Origin: Thelephora terrestris
Lineage: Eukaryota; Basidiomycota; Agaricomycetes; Thelephorales; Thelephoraceae
Length of the DNA stretch: 64,000 nucleotides
Assembly (NCBI GenBank): GCA_015956445.1
Contig: WIUZ02000005.1
Span: forward strand, 2,046,001-2,110,000
Direction of reading: 5' to 3'
Shown here piece after piece: positions 1 to 10,639 of this stretch (positions are counted from its first letter, which is position 1; each line of letters starts with the position of its first letter). Made by a program: the position numbers and the translations under genes. The notes beneath the pieces are model-generated. The model saw only the letters and a program-made list of their open reading frames with translations. It was not told the DNA's origin and did not search any database.

Positions 1-2
1 TC

Positions 3-542
3 AACGATGAAGACAAGCAACATCCGATGTATCTCGCGACGATGCGAGCCGAGGATGACTCCGAGGCCACGGTCGTTTTGGTCAAGTTCGCGACAAAGTA
101 CAATGAAGGTGCACATCGCCTCCTTGCCTCACAAACTCCCCCCCTTGCTCCGACCCTCCATGCATGCGTACGTGTCATCGGTGACATGTTCATGGTCGTC
201 ATGCAATACGTATCCCCTTCTGACGGCATGGCCCTTGCCGATATTCCAGAACCCCGCCACCCTAACGCAGACGCGGTCCGTCCGCATATCTCCAAAGCTC
301 TCGATTTACTCCATGCAAAGGAATTTGTCTTCGGTGACCTTCGGGAACAGAACGTGCTGTACCTGTCGGATGGTCGCATCCTCCTCGTCGACTTTGATGG
401 CGTTGGTGTGCATGAAACCAGCAGGTACTCTGTTTGTCTCAACATTGAAGCGGGGCTCGGTGTCCGCAGGAATCAAATCATGGACAAATCACATGATCTC
501 GAGAACTTTGAGAGGCTCATGAGGCGACTTTCTCCGCAATAG
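3..542 (+). CDS. Protein-kinase-like protein, C-terminal part (partial at window edge)
   Basis: An open frame enters from the left edge and stops with TAG; 179 residues are visible. The C-lobe of a kinase fold can be recognised: a His about six residues before a catalytic-loop-like FGDLREQNVLY segment (Asp as base, Asn as metal ligand), then VDFDG in the place of the DFG motif. DFD for DFG, and GDLR in the loop, are common in the expanded kinase-like families of mushroom-forming fungi. The ATP-binding N-lobe lies outside the window, so activity cannot be judged. The substrate is unknown. The frame has no internal stop and no intron in the visible part. Confidence 0.7.
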   Translation, partial: NDEDKQHPMYLATMRAEDDSEATVVLVKFATKYNEGAHRLLASQTPPLAPTLHACVRVIGDMFMVVMQYVSPSDGMALADIPEPRHPNADAVRPHISKALDLLHAKEFVFGDLREQNVLYLSDGRILLVDFDGVGVHETSRYSVCLNIEAGLGVRRNQIMDKSHDLENFERLMRRLSPQ

Positions 543-938
543 GAAGCATGTTGGGTCTGTCTGGTGTCATTGGAGATGAAGTACTGTAGCAGAAGATGGC
601 AGTCCGACTTATCAATTACAGAGTGTAGTGTGGTGGATTTGTAGCAGAGCAAACGGCAGCAGGCTACCACCATGTTACACGCGACGCATATGTATCTCAT
701 AATCAAGAACTGAATGAACGCACTCCACTGTTAGTTTGGACGAAGATGCTGAAGAGGAATAAATACGAAAAAAAATCATGAGGTACAACCGGATCGGAGT
801 TCGGAGAGGGCGAGATGTTCGGTGTGGTCGTCGGTTCCCAACCATAGAGGTGGGTGGGATTGAGAACGCACGGGGGATAGAAAAACGGTCTCGACCGTAG
901 TAAGACAAGATTTTCTTTCAAGAATATTTCTGGCCCCG
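543..938. other. Intergenic stretch between convergent genes
   Basis: This lies between the stop codons of two convergently oriented genes. I see no coding sequence, repeat or RNA gene. Short open frames here have no recognisable domain. Confidence 0.5.
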
Positions 939-2247
939 TCATATTGGAACTTCTTCAATAGTATTTTTATCCCTGACACCATGCTTCGCGGGAGTCTCCC
1001 CGCCCACCTCCCTCGAAATCTCGGGATTCACAGAGTCAGCAGAGGCTCCGTTGCCATTCGTCGAACCTCCCTGGCCGTTAAAATGAATCGAACCGGTTAT
1101 GTCCCCGATGGAAACGTCCCTGCTTGTCAATGCGGTCCGGTTGGCGACTCGTAGAGTAATGAGGAACGGAGCGATGACCTATTTGTGGCCGGGGTTAGAT
1201 CGAAATGTTCCAGGGGTTGTGGTATGTGAGGAAGGGACAGTATCAGCACGAACCTGAGTCATGGTAAGGGGTTTTAGGAAGACATCCGGCAGGAAGCTCC
1301 CGCGTACATACCACGATCCAAGGTACAGTAGAGAGTTAGCGGCGTAAAGGGCAGAAGACTCGACCAAGATGGTGACGAGGGTCGTGTACAGCCTGTCAGC
1401 CCTGACCAGGGGACCCAATGCGCCCCGGATGTCCCTACTATGTAGGATGAGTCGGATAGCAATGAGGAGTGTGAGGAGGACATTGAGGGAGAGAGAAATC
1501 GAGTAGAATGGAGTGCCGGGGTTAAAGGAGTCCCAGCTGTCAACCGGCTGCGAGACCTGGTAGATGAGTGTGATACCCATAGCTGCACCGGTGACGTTAG
1601 CAGAGTGCTGCTATAAGCTTGTGGAGTACATACCCACAGAAGCAAGATACATTAGGCATGGGATGGCGATGACCCAGTAGTTCATAGCATAGATAATAAA
1701 GCAACGATAGAGCTAGAGGAATGGTCTATGTCAAACATCCGGGTAGCTAAGTTCAAGACGGGGCTCACCAGAAGGCCATCGGCTAGCCAGACGTTCACGA
1801 GGACCAGAGTGTTTGCAACCAGAGCAACCGCCGTGCGATAGAGGACGATCTCGTACGCGACGGGCCCATCCTGATCGTAATCTCGGTCATCGATGTAGCA
1901 AATGGATTGAATGTGGAAGCCCATCCCAACGTATATTGTGGCAAACGAGAACATGGCCACAGTATGGGCTACGAGTCCCCATTTGATACTCCTCCTCGTG
2001 CGATCGAGAGGATTGAGCAATGCGCTCGTACATTGGAAGAAGAGGGCGATGACCACCCCTGGGAACAACGAAAAATATATATAGGGGAAGTAAGCGCGGA
2101 TAAACGGACGCATGGGGTCGATGTACCATAGAGCAACGCGTCGATAAACGTTCCTGCGAAACTGGCCTTATCTTTGTGGTACAGATAGGATACGATTCGT
2201 GGAGCGTTGGGATTATCTGACCAAGCTTTTGCCGGTTGCTCAGACAT
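939..2247 (-). CDS. Multi-pass membrane protein of an Agaricomycete family (five exons)
   Basis: Exons are complement(939..1178, 1254..1582, 1634..1712, 1769..2058, 2127..2247); they total 1059 nt and give 352 residues with no stop. The start has a strong Kozak context (GCCACCATGT). All four introns are 51-75 nt with GT...AG ends. The protein has about seven hydrophobic segments: one after FAGTFIDALLYG, then around VVIALFFQC, GLVAHTVAMFSFATIYVGM, YRCFIIYAMNYWVI, FYSISLSLNVLLTLLIAIR, TLVTILVESSALYAA and APFLITLRVANRTAL. The tail is hydrophilic. From memory this matches an expanded fungal family of seven-helix membrane proteins with no assigned function. It appears intact. The plasma membrane is a likely site, but that is inference. 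Confidence 0.85.
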
Positions 2248-3156
2248 GGTGGCGACGTGGGCAACTGGCGGAGGACGAGAGGGGGCGGAGTCTGATGGGA
2301 GGAAGTGAAGGGTTGTCGTACACAAATACCTCTGGTATCAATGGGGCCCAAATGAAGACGTACATGCGTGATGCACGATCATAATTACAGACGGGCAAAA
2401 GAACAAACAAGCGTTTGGTTATTGTCTGTAAACATCACCTTCTAGGGGCGCCGTTTCTGATTCAGTGTTCAGTGTTCACCGCGATATCTGCAGAACCCCG
2501 ATGTCAGCCCGAGCTGCAAATCCGACAGAACAGCCGGAGATGTACGCACACGTTCTACGCCCTATTTTGGTCCTTTTTGGCTCGCGTGTTTTCCACAGAT
2601 GTTCCCGATTCCCTGGGTGGGCTGGAAACGTTCTGTAACATTCTCGGAGATGGCCCTTGTGTACGGGGTGTGCACAGTCAGGAGGCGCAACCAATGTAAG
2701 GTACCCTTCCGCTTCAATGCCACCGTAGATGTCATCTTCTCCGAGCGTGGCGAGGAATGGAAAAATCCAGCTCAGTGGCGAAGTATAAGCGCTAATCCAC
2801 GAGCGAAACGGTTCGGATGATGCCGGGTGTACATCGGCGTCTGACTACAGCACAACCCTAGGGTTACAGATCCAGCCGTGCAGCGCAGAAGTGATACTTA
2901 TCTATCAGATCATCTCCGCAGGTATCCAGGTCCTCTGATCAACGATAACGATTTCAGCTCCGCTCGGCTTCAGTCAGGCGTCTCTGCTGGCTCTGCGCGA
3001 GAAGAAAAGATAGTCGGATGCACGCCAACAATGCGGGTTCAAAGCGGCGTACGATCTGCGTGGGTCCCTGCCAGGGACTGAAGTACTGATCATCAAGGGT
3101 TCAAGAAGGGGAACTCTTCTTCGGCATAGATTGCGCGTCCGCTGAGCGGCGATTGA
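2248..3156. other. Intergenic, no gene recognised
   Basis: I see only short overlapping frames without domains. There is no repeat or tRNA. The 5' region of the membrane-protein gene lies at the left end of this stretch. Confidence 0.4.
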
Positions 3157-3167
3157 CAGACCCGAAT

Positions 3168-3202
<35 letters not shown>

Positions 3203-4084
3203 CATAAGTTTCTAAGAGTGACCTACGTACATCGCGTATTCTACCAATTAAGAATATTGCGGATTGGGGAGAGTGCAGACGACGCTACACCCTGATTTCT
3301 GTTTTAGGCTGAAGTCCGAGAATGCTAATAAAATAAAAAGGAAGGGGGGGAATGGGAAGGGGAGGGGGGAGTAGGAACTATCGACAATGAATGGGAAGGT
3401 GGAGGTAGCATTCAAAGGGTGCGGTTCCAACCGCTGGGGGGGAGGAAAGGGAAGTGAAAAGAATCGAACGTCCGACACGCGGGATTGACGTTGCCGCACA
3501 CCGCTAAGTCCGTACAATGGGAAAAGCTCTCGCACAAGAAGTCGAGACCGATGATCGAACACAGGTCGGTTGCCTCCCATTTAATGTCCATGGTCACCTG
3601 AACTTCATCAGATAGGACCACCAGCCCATCCGACCAGGGAGCCGACCTCCTAGGCCCCCTGCATCCCTCCTCGCCCCACTAGCCATCCTCAGGAGTGGTG
3701 GCATCCCTTGTTGTGGGTCTTCATACTCCACCAAGCTCGGTTGCCCGGCGTACTCTCACCACGGACACCCCCTAACCTACTCCGGTCAGACTCCCTTTCG
3801 GTCTTCATGAGTACCGGTGACGCCCCCTGGCCACTTTACCAGGGTTTGAGGAGAGGGGGTTCATGCAAATTGATGTTGGATGACAAGGGGGTAAGGGAGT
3901 GGGGATGCGCTGGACGCCAGCGCAGTTGACTGATTTGGAGAGCTTTCTTGAGTGGATCCAGGGCCCCTCGGACTTGCCTCATGGGCCCCTCCAGCGACGC
4001 CCCACCTCGAAGGTGAGGGGTCCGAGCGTGGGAAAGTTACCGATGGTGGTGGTAACAAACAAAGCGCGTCGCAGACCCGAATGC
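3157..4084 (-). mobile_element. Poly(A)-tailed retroposon with 13-bp target-site duplication
   Basis: A run of about 28 T (from 3170) is the poly(A) tail of an element on the minus strand. It is directly abutted by CAGACCCGAATGC (3157-3169). The same 13 bases recur at 4072-4084, so the insert is 3170-4071 (902 bp) with a perfect target-site duplication. That is the signature of target-primed reverse transcription by a LINE-type machinery. Near 3440-3520 the minus strand has a tRNA-like stretch with a B-box-like GTTCGATTC, but it is in mid-element and does not fold as a tRNA. No reverse transcriptase is encoded, so this is a SINE-like element, a 5'-truncated LINE or a processed transcript. Confidence 0.75.
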
Positions 4085-4654
4085 AATCCTTTCGTGGATT
4101 GCGCAGCCTAGTGAGACGATCAGGATCACCGTCGTTGATCCGAGGATCCGTTGTCGGCTGTGATGGTAGAAACATGTCGGGCTTGTTGAGTTCTTAGGGC
4201 ACTGAGTACTGTCGAGTTAGACGAAAGAGCAAGGGTGCGTCTCATATTATCTGAATCGCGATTGAGAGCCAGATGGCACTCCCGGACAACCTAACCTGAT
4301 TTTGAAACGTGGAATGAGTATGCAAGAGAGAGAGAGTTTGGAGGTTTCAACGAAGTCGCTTCTGACCCTTGGCCGTCTCCATCCCGCCTCGTCTCGTGAT
4401 TTCCGTGGCCTAGTATGAGATGAGGGTCATTTTCTCTGACCCAAGACTTGTTGGTGGTCTACGTCGGGAAAGGACGGGGGAGATGGGAGACTTCTGGTAT
4501 CTGTGACTAGCCAATCGCTCTGGATACTTTTCAGTGCGATATGATTCATGCGATACATCTCAGTTCGCTGGACACCGCTGCAGAAAATTCCAAGCGGGGA
4601 TGATGAGCGCGTTGAACCGCTTATTGCCCACGAAGTACGCCGAATGGCCTATTC
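4085..4654. other. Intergenic between mobile elements
   Basis: No gene is recognised. It contains a short GA-rich run near 4325-4340. Its right end carries the TATTC target duplication of the adjacent solo LTR. Confidence 0.4.
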
Positions 4655-5850
4655 TGTTGAGCAGGTAGAGTATATTCTATACTACTACATGGCGTACTCT
4701 AGTTCTTACCTGAGAGGGGAAGATATAGTAGTGCAAGTGGGAGAGAGAGAGAGAGAAGCGATTGATTAGTCTATGGACACATGAGGGGTATATATACTAT
4801 CTACTCTATTAACGTCACATCTATACAGTGTGACTGATGCATGGTCCGTGCGGCGGCTTAAGGCACGCGTGCGTCATACCGATCGATCGGGTCACTGATG
4901 TGACACCGTCCCTTCGGGTCGCTCATACACACTGGGGGCAAGGGGTCACTTACCCAGCAGATACATTGTGATTACATTGTGATTTTTTAGACAATGTTTC
5001 CAGCCTTTAGCCAGGAGGTACATGCTGAGTTTTTTAAAAAAGTACCCATCAATGCGACCACAATGTGGCCAGTGGGTCCATCTTGATCACTTTTACAAAG
5101 TGCCCATCAATTCGATCACAATGTGCCCTGTGGGTCCATGCAGGATACATTGTAAAAGTATCCATCAAAGTGGTCACTGGGCACTTTGTGAAAGAAACCC
5201 CTGGGTTCTTTCACAATTTTGCTTACAATGTGTCCAGCATACCCCTGAGCCACTCATTGAGAGTTCTTTCATAAAGTATCCAGCAATGTGTCCACAAAGT
5301 CTCAACCAGATACTCAAATGGTTTCTTTGAGAGTTCGTTGTGAAATCCAACCACATTGAGAGTTCATTGTGAAAACATTGAGAAGAACCCCCTGGGGACA
5401 TTGTGGTTGCATTGCTGAGTACTTTTTGAAAGAACTTTCAATGAGTGGCTCAGGCACCCAATAAATTACATTGTGAACAAAATTGTGAAAGAAACCAGGG
5501 GTTTCTTTCACAAAGTGGCCAGTGGCCACTTTGATGGATACTTTTACAATGTATCCTGCATGGACCCACAGGGCACATTGTGATCGAATTGATGGGCACT
5601 TTGTAAAAGTGATCAAGATGGACCCACTGGCCACATTGTGGTCGCATTGATGGGTACTTTTAAAAAAAACTCAGCATGTACCTCCTGGCTAAAGGCTGGA
5701 AACATTGTCTAAAAAATCACAATGTAATCACAATGTATCTGCTGGGTAAGTGACCCCTTGCCCCCAGTGACAGCGCTCTCCGGCATCGGCTCTCGCACGA
5801 AGCGGTGGAGCCGGTTGACCCGTTGCCGGGCACAGACCTTCGGTTCAACA
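4655..5850 (-). mobile_element. Solo LTR of the copia element, carrying a nested CACTA-like insertion
   Basis: This is the reverse complement of the LTR at 10460-14492. It begins TGTTGAGCAGG and ends GGTTCAACA, with TG...CA ends inside short inverted repeats. It is flanked by TATTC on both sides (4650-4654 and 5851-5855), a 5-bp target duplication. Removing the nested 840-bp element and its 3-bp duplication leaves 353 bp. The TATA-like run seen in the other LTR is present near 4791-4798. No internal copia sequence adjoins, so it is a solo LTR formed by LTR-LTR recombination. Confidence 0.88.
4930..5769. mobile_element. Palindromic CACTA-like element, 840-bp subfamily, copy 1
   Basis: The ends are CACTGGGGGCAAGGGG and its reverse complement, and the inverted repeat runs through almost the whole element. 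The flanking ACA (4927-4929 and 5770-5772) is a 3-bp target duplication. CACTG ends and 3-bp duplications are typical of the CACTA/EnSpm superfamily. No transposase is encoded. Short frames inside are read from the AT-rich arms and repeat between copies, so they are not genes. Removing it restores the copia LTR sequence seen at 10460-10596. Confidence 0.85.
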
Positions 5851-5955
5851 TATTCAAAAAGGCTATGAGTTAAATGCCTCGGAAACCCAGTGAGAGGCTG
5901 AGAGCACGGATTTTAGCGAACGAGCTGACGTAGAAATTTGACGAGGTGCTGGTGG

Positions 5956-6698
5956 TAGGGTACGGTGAGAAATTGCTCGCATTTCTAACCAACCGTTATT
6001 AACTTTGGCGGGAGCAGCCCATTCTTAACAACTCTTTCCAACTAGTTATTAACAGATATGTTTAACTGTACATAAGCACACCGGTTATAACAACCAAAGC
6101 ATTGTTCACAGTGTTAGAAATAGTTAAAAATACGCCACCCAACCCTGATCTCACAGAGTTTCCCAATCATCTTCAGTTGGTTCGCGATCCCTTGTCTCCG
6201 TGTGTGTGGGTGTGGCCGTCAAAGTAGTGGCATCCTCTGGGCCTGGTACTGGCCACCTGTCAGAAAGCATGCCTTCGAGGAGTGGTGACCCGAGATCAAC
6301 ATCATCATTGAGGTTGAACTCTCCATCCCCATCCGCAAGATTTCTGGTTTTGTCTTGATCCTCATCCTCATCTTCTCTCACATTCTCTGCCATGAGGTCA
6401 ACGACTCAACGGGTGGCCTTGGCGTAGATCTCCCTTTCGATGCTGCAGAAAGCAACAACCGGTCTCTGCAAGGGTTTACTTCTGGGATTTTGTCGAACGG
6501 AAACCAACCCCATTGGTCGTAAACTTTCTGGGATGATTTTGCTACTTGTATATAGCTTCCCTGTCTTGGATCGGTGCCCGGCAGGTGGCCACTGACGGGA
6601 AGGGCAAGCAAAGTTAATAACATGCAGTTTTGACCTCAAGTTCTCGACAAGTTAATAACAGGTCTGTTAATAATTCGGGCATTCCCCACCGTACCCTA
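5956..6698. mobile_element. hAT-like MITE, 743 bp
   Basis: The terminal inverted repeats are TAGGGTACGGTG and CACCGTACCCTA. They are flanked by GCTGGTGG (5948-5955) and GCTGGCGG (6699-6706), an 8-bp duplication with one mismatch. TAGGG-type ends with 8-bp duplications fit the hAT superfamily. GTTATTAAC-type subterminal motifs recur in both arms (near 5995, 6045, 6613, 6650 and 6667). Two short minus-strand frames (6151-6393 and 6406-6639) carry no transposase domain, so the element is non-autonomous. Confidence 0.78.
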
Positions 6699-6706
6699 GC
6701 TGGCGG

Positions 6707-7295
6707 GTTATACGGAGAATGGAAAATGACATCAGAAAAGCCCGTCATCTAAGTTCTGCGTACCAAGACCATCTTCGTCCTCATAAGCACGACGGTGGCA
6801 AAGGTGGATGCTTGCCGCTCACAGTGGGGACCGGTGTGATGATTTCGCCGTTTACCCCCTTTCATTTCCTTTATTTAACGCCTCATCACCACTAAGTCAG
6901 TTGGTGCCCTGCCCTAAACATGGCGGTAAACTGTTTATTATGCCATATGCCCTATGCCTAACGATTCAAAGTCCAATACGTGGAACGTGCTACTAGTCAA
7001 GATACCCCAGAAGACCCGAGGTATAATACGTGAACATGTACCGGCGAACCTTCATACGAAGATTCCCCCTACCTGGCCCTCCGTTGCCCCTGGACGATTA
7101 GTAGATATTCAGGCTACCGACAACAAGGGATGTATTAATAAGTGTCGCGCGTTGACCTCTCGCAGAAGTCAACCGGCTTATTAATCTGACCCTTGGATTG
7201 GACTTACGAAAACCATTATGTTTTACGACTCATGGGTTATGCACAAAAACAAGAAAGAAGCTTAATTCCAAGGAGCCACAATACAAAAGAGTTAT
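6707..7295. other. Intergenic, no gene recognised
   Basis: I see no supported gene or RNA. The 3' flank of the coiled-coil gene lies at the right end. Confidence 0.4.
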
Positions 7296-8553
7296 CTAAT
7301 CAATATCTCTGCGGATCCTTTGTATTGCCTCCAAGGCTGTCCTCACCAACTCCTCGTTCGCCCAGTTCTGCTCCCGAATCTCATTCGGATCCACGTCCGA
7401 CAGGTCCTCGTAATCTGGAAGCTCGGTATCAGAGTTCGGTTCCGAATCAGGAACAAACTCGGCATACGGATCGAACTCCAGAGCCGGCCACCGGTTCCTC
7501 GGCAAAGTCGTATCCGTAACCGTGATCAGGGGAGTCATTCTCCTACGAGGAACGGGAGTGTCCCTACGGACAACTCCGACGTTCCTGTAGAACTCCTCTT
7601 CCTGGATCTCGACGACTTCATCATCAATGGGAACCAACCTATTCTCGTACTGGACCACAAGGCGAGCAGGCGGAGACTCAGCCCGCTCCGGAATCACCAA
7701 CTCCTCTTCCTCAACTCGGACCTCCGGCTCGTTGCACCTCCTCTGGAGATCCCGGACTTCTCCGGTCAACTCGGAGACAAGACGAGTAAGGCGAACCTAA
7801 AACGAATAGAGTTAGAAGACATTAAAAACCTTCAACCTCTACTCGTTACCTTATTGTCTTCCAATTCTCCGGTCTTTGTAACGAGACTTCGGACCAAGTC
7901 CTTCAACGTGATCATCTCTCCCTAGAAAGAAAGTTTGAGTTAGAAAGGTCAATTACTCCTGACCCAAACTTTCTTACATTCAACCTGCCAATCGCCATAC
8001 CATGCTGCTCCTGTTCATCCTCAATCTTCAACATGCCCTCATGGCATCCAAGGAACTCCTTCTCCAGTTTCTCAATCTCTTCTCGACGACCATCAACTCG
8101 CTCATTGACATGAGCAATCTCATCCATCAACATGGACCCAACGTTACCCGTATGGATAACGCTGGCCTCCAACACAGAGTTGAAGGTCTCATTGGTCTCA
8201 GTGACGAACTCAACACCCCTATTGAGGAGTTCGGTCGCATAAGGGTTCGTCTCAATGCGCGCCAACTTACGCCGAGACACCCTACGAGAAGCTTGGATAA
8301 AGTCCCTGAAACCTAAAAGGAGTTAGCTTGGTTTCCTAAAACGGAATGCGCAAGCAGGGCCCCCACCTAAATCAGAGAACCCCTCATTAGGGTCGGCGGT
8401 GGCGGTCCAGTCCATGATAGCTCCCAAAGTGGGATAAGGGCGGGATGAATCCCGACGGGCATGGGAGAAGCGGTCGATATTGTAGTTACTCTCCTGAACA
8501 GGAGAGTAAGAAGAAGAGCGACGAGTGGGAACACGAGTAGAGGCACGAGGCAT
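7296..8553 (-). CDS. Coiled-coil protein of unknown function (four exons)
   Basis: Exons are complement(7296..7796, 7850..7921, 7978..8312, 8367..8553); 1095 nt, 364 residues. The three introns have GT...AG ends. The N-terminus is basic and Ser/Arg-rich (starting MPRASTRVPTRRSSSY). The middle (about residues 100-220) has heptad-like stretches such as RREEIEKLEKEF and SELTGEVRDLQRR. The C-terminus is very acidic. I recognise no enzyme motif. A TATA-like box lies about 60 bp upstream. The gene is intact although it sits among mobile elements. Minus-strand genes in a similar setting occur at 17741 and 30310, so it may be an accessory gene of a long-LTR element, but LTR ends could not be placed here. 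Confidence 0.7.
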
Positions 8554-8609
8554 GTTGGTTGTGTAACAAAGGGTGGTTTGTTGGAAGACCAGTCATCCAA
8601 CCCCCTTTG

Positions 8610-8619
8610 GTTATATACC
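8610..8619 (-). promoter_or_regulatory. TATA-like box for the coiled-coil gene
   Basis: GGTATATAAC-like sequence on the minus strand about 60 bp upstream of the start at 8553. The position suits a fungal core promoter with a short leader. Confidence 0.45.
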
Positions 8620-9539
8620 AAACGCCACGCCCCTTCCACGACTCAGGAGTTGAGTCATCCTTTCTATTGTTTACTGCGCATGACCCACATGACATCATAT
8701 GCCCCTATTTCTTAGTCATATGCTCCCCTTTTGCTATTGGCTGTTAGTCAGCCATACCCACATTCCTTCCGAACATTCTCAGGATACGTCATGCTTTGTA
8801 ACTGCTTTGTAATGCTCTCAAATTGCTATTGGCCGCCACACTTTCGTTTATCAGCTGATAATTTGTAGCATTAGTCACCACGTAACGCACAGACCATGCA
8901 GTGCTGTGCACGGACCATGTTTGTCTGTGTTTGTATCCATAGTATAGTTACATGTCACTGTCACATCACAAATCTAAGTAGTATATATACTCAGAGTAGT
9001 TTAGCCTGTACTCCTTAGATTTGTTATCATCAGACTCTCCGTGACCTCTACTGCTGTGTGCTTAGAGCAAGAGTGCCTGAAGACCCTTGTCTCCTTCTTT
9101 CTCCTCTCTTTCAATCTAGTCTGTGAAGAGACTTCCGATATCCCTGGGTTTGCAACAGGGTTATAACTGTGTGTTTGATCCCTAGAGTGATAGGTTTGGA
9201 TAGCAAGAGTGTTATTGAACTGTAGAGGTCGCGTCGGCCTGACAACCGGCAACCCTCAGCCAAATTTGCTTCCGACGTGTGCCGTTCCCACGGGGTCTGT
9301 GGCAGGAGACTTTTCCTATTGAATAACACCTGCAGAATATACATCTTCCTCAAAGCCGAGGCATGGGTCTGAGCGGGATGTGATACACTTGCAAAAGACT
9401 ATTGGAATTTCTTCGAATTTTCGTTGAACGGTACACAGACCACAATGTTGAGATCGAGTGTGTTTTCGGTCGTTTTAGTCTTTCCCTCGAGAGAGGGGCG
9501 AAACATCTTTGTTAAATTGCCTGCATCTACGCTCATCTC
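8620..9539. other. Intergenic between divergent genes
   Basis: No coding feature is supported. A second TATA-like run (GTATATATAC) occurs at about 8980-8990 facing the plus-strand gene. The stretch resembles U3/R sequence of an LTR, but I could not find paired TG...CA ends with a duplication. Confidence 0.35.
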
Positions 9540-10459
9540 ATGCGTCAGAAAAAAGTTTCCAACGCACTAAAACACCATCGCGCCACCTTTCATCTCGCTC
9601 GGCATAGCCCAGATCGTTGGGAAGAGGAGAAGAATGCTGCCTGTTCCGAGAGCCTCTGTGAAGCCCGGGACAGGGCACGTGTTGCGAAGAAGAAAGCAGA
9701 GACAAACAAAACATTGCTGAAGCACAGCCAGCAGCAGGTACGCCTGAGCCCTGTCCACGAATACGAGCTGCAAGCCCATGAGACCATTGAAGGTTGCCCT
9801 TGTCCACGAGCAATTGGCCACTTCGGAAACGACGGAGGAACATCTACAGCAAGTCAATTCAACAATCTCAGACGAGCTCAGGAAGAAGAAAAATGACCTG
9901 GAAAGGACAACCGACAATTGCTCCAGGTTGCGGGGCCGTACCTCGAAGCTCTCCAAGGAGGTGAAGAGACTTCGGGTGAAGGCGCTCCGTGCACCTGGAC
10001 AAAGTTTCCTCGCAGTCGAAACGGCGCTTGCGAGAGCCGCAAACAAGTCTGGGGGGCAACCTGACATCTGGAGGATCAAGCGCGATGATGGCCGAATCAA
10101 AGACTGGGTTCGTGACCTCACCTGCAAAATGATCTGCATTCGGCATGTGCCTGCGTCGCAAACTCCTGGTGTCATTTCTGACGTCGTTCGGGCATTCAAA
10201 ACCCATGTTGATGGCCACGACGGGCCCGATAACGAGGATTCTGACGTCGGCGTCAACCGCGGAGATGTTGAGACTTTCAGCGACCGTTTGGCCCGTAGAT
10301 TTCCAGTTGAGGGTCACGTTATGGAACATATTCAGGTCGCAAAAGAGTTTAAGGCTGCGCTTGGTTAAGTATCATCAGCACTGTCTATTTCATGCAAGGA
10401 CTAACTGAACTCAAAGCCTGGACTGCCAGTGGCGACGGAACAACCCACAAAGGCGCGAA
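9540..10459 (+). pseudogene. Transposon-associated coiled-coil gene, cut by the copia insertion
   Basis: Exons 9540..9737, 9793..10363 and 10417..10459 join in frame. The product has a Lys/Glu-rich coiled coil (KKKNDLERTTDN onward), a segment like RDDGRIKDWVRDL, and then GDGTTHKG. From memory, GDGTTHKGxN marks a protein that often accompanies DNA transposons (Tnp2/KDZ type) in mushroom-forming fungi. The frame breaks exactly where the copia LTR begins, two bases into a codon; GCGAA at 10455-10459 would be the target duplication. The rest of the gene is not found in the window. The first exon may have further exons upstream. Confidence 0.6.
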
Positions 10460-10639
10460 TGTTGAACCGGAGGTCTATGCCCGGCAACGGGTCAACCGGC
10501 TCCACCGCTTCGAGCGAGAGCCGATGCCGGAGAGTGCTGATCAAGCGACCCGAAGGGACGGTATCACATCAGTGATCCGATCGATCGGTATGACGCCACA
10601 GGGTTCAGCTATCTTTCCTCCATGGGTCATGGGCCATGC

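Noticed and set aside
3430-3530. A tRNA gene on the minus strand
   Set aside because: B-box-like GTTCGATTC and an A-box-like stretch are present, but no acceptor or T-stem pairing forms.
5022-5647. Small ORFs in the 840-bp and 527-bp palindromic elements
   Set aside because: They recur on opposite strands of each element's two arms and between copies, with no domain; they reflect palindromic arms.
6620-9300. A complete solo LTR around the coiled-coil gene
   Set aside because: U3/R-like features exist, but no TG...CA pair with a matching 5-bp duplication could be found.
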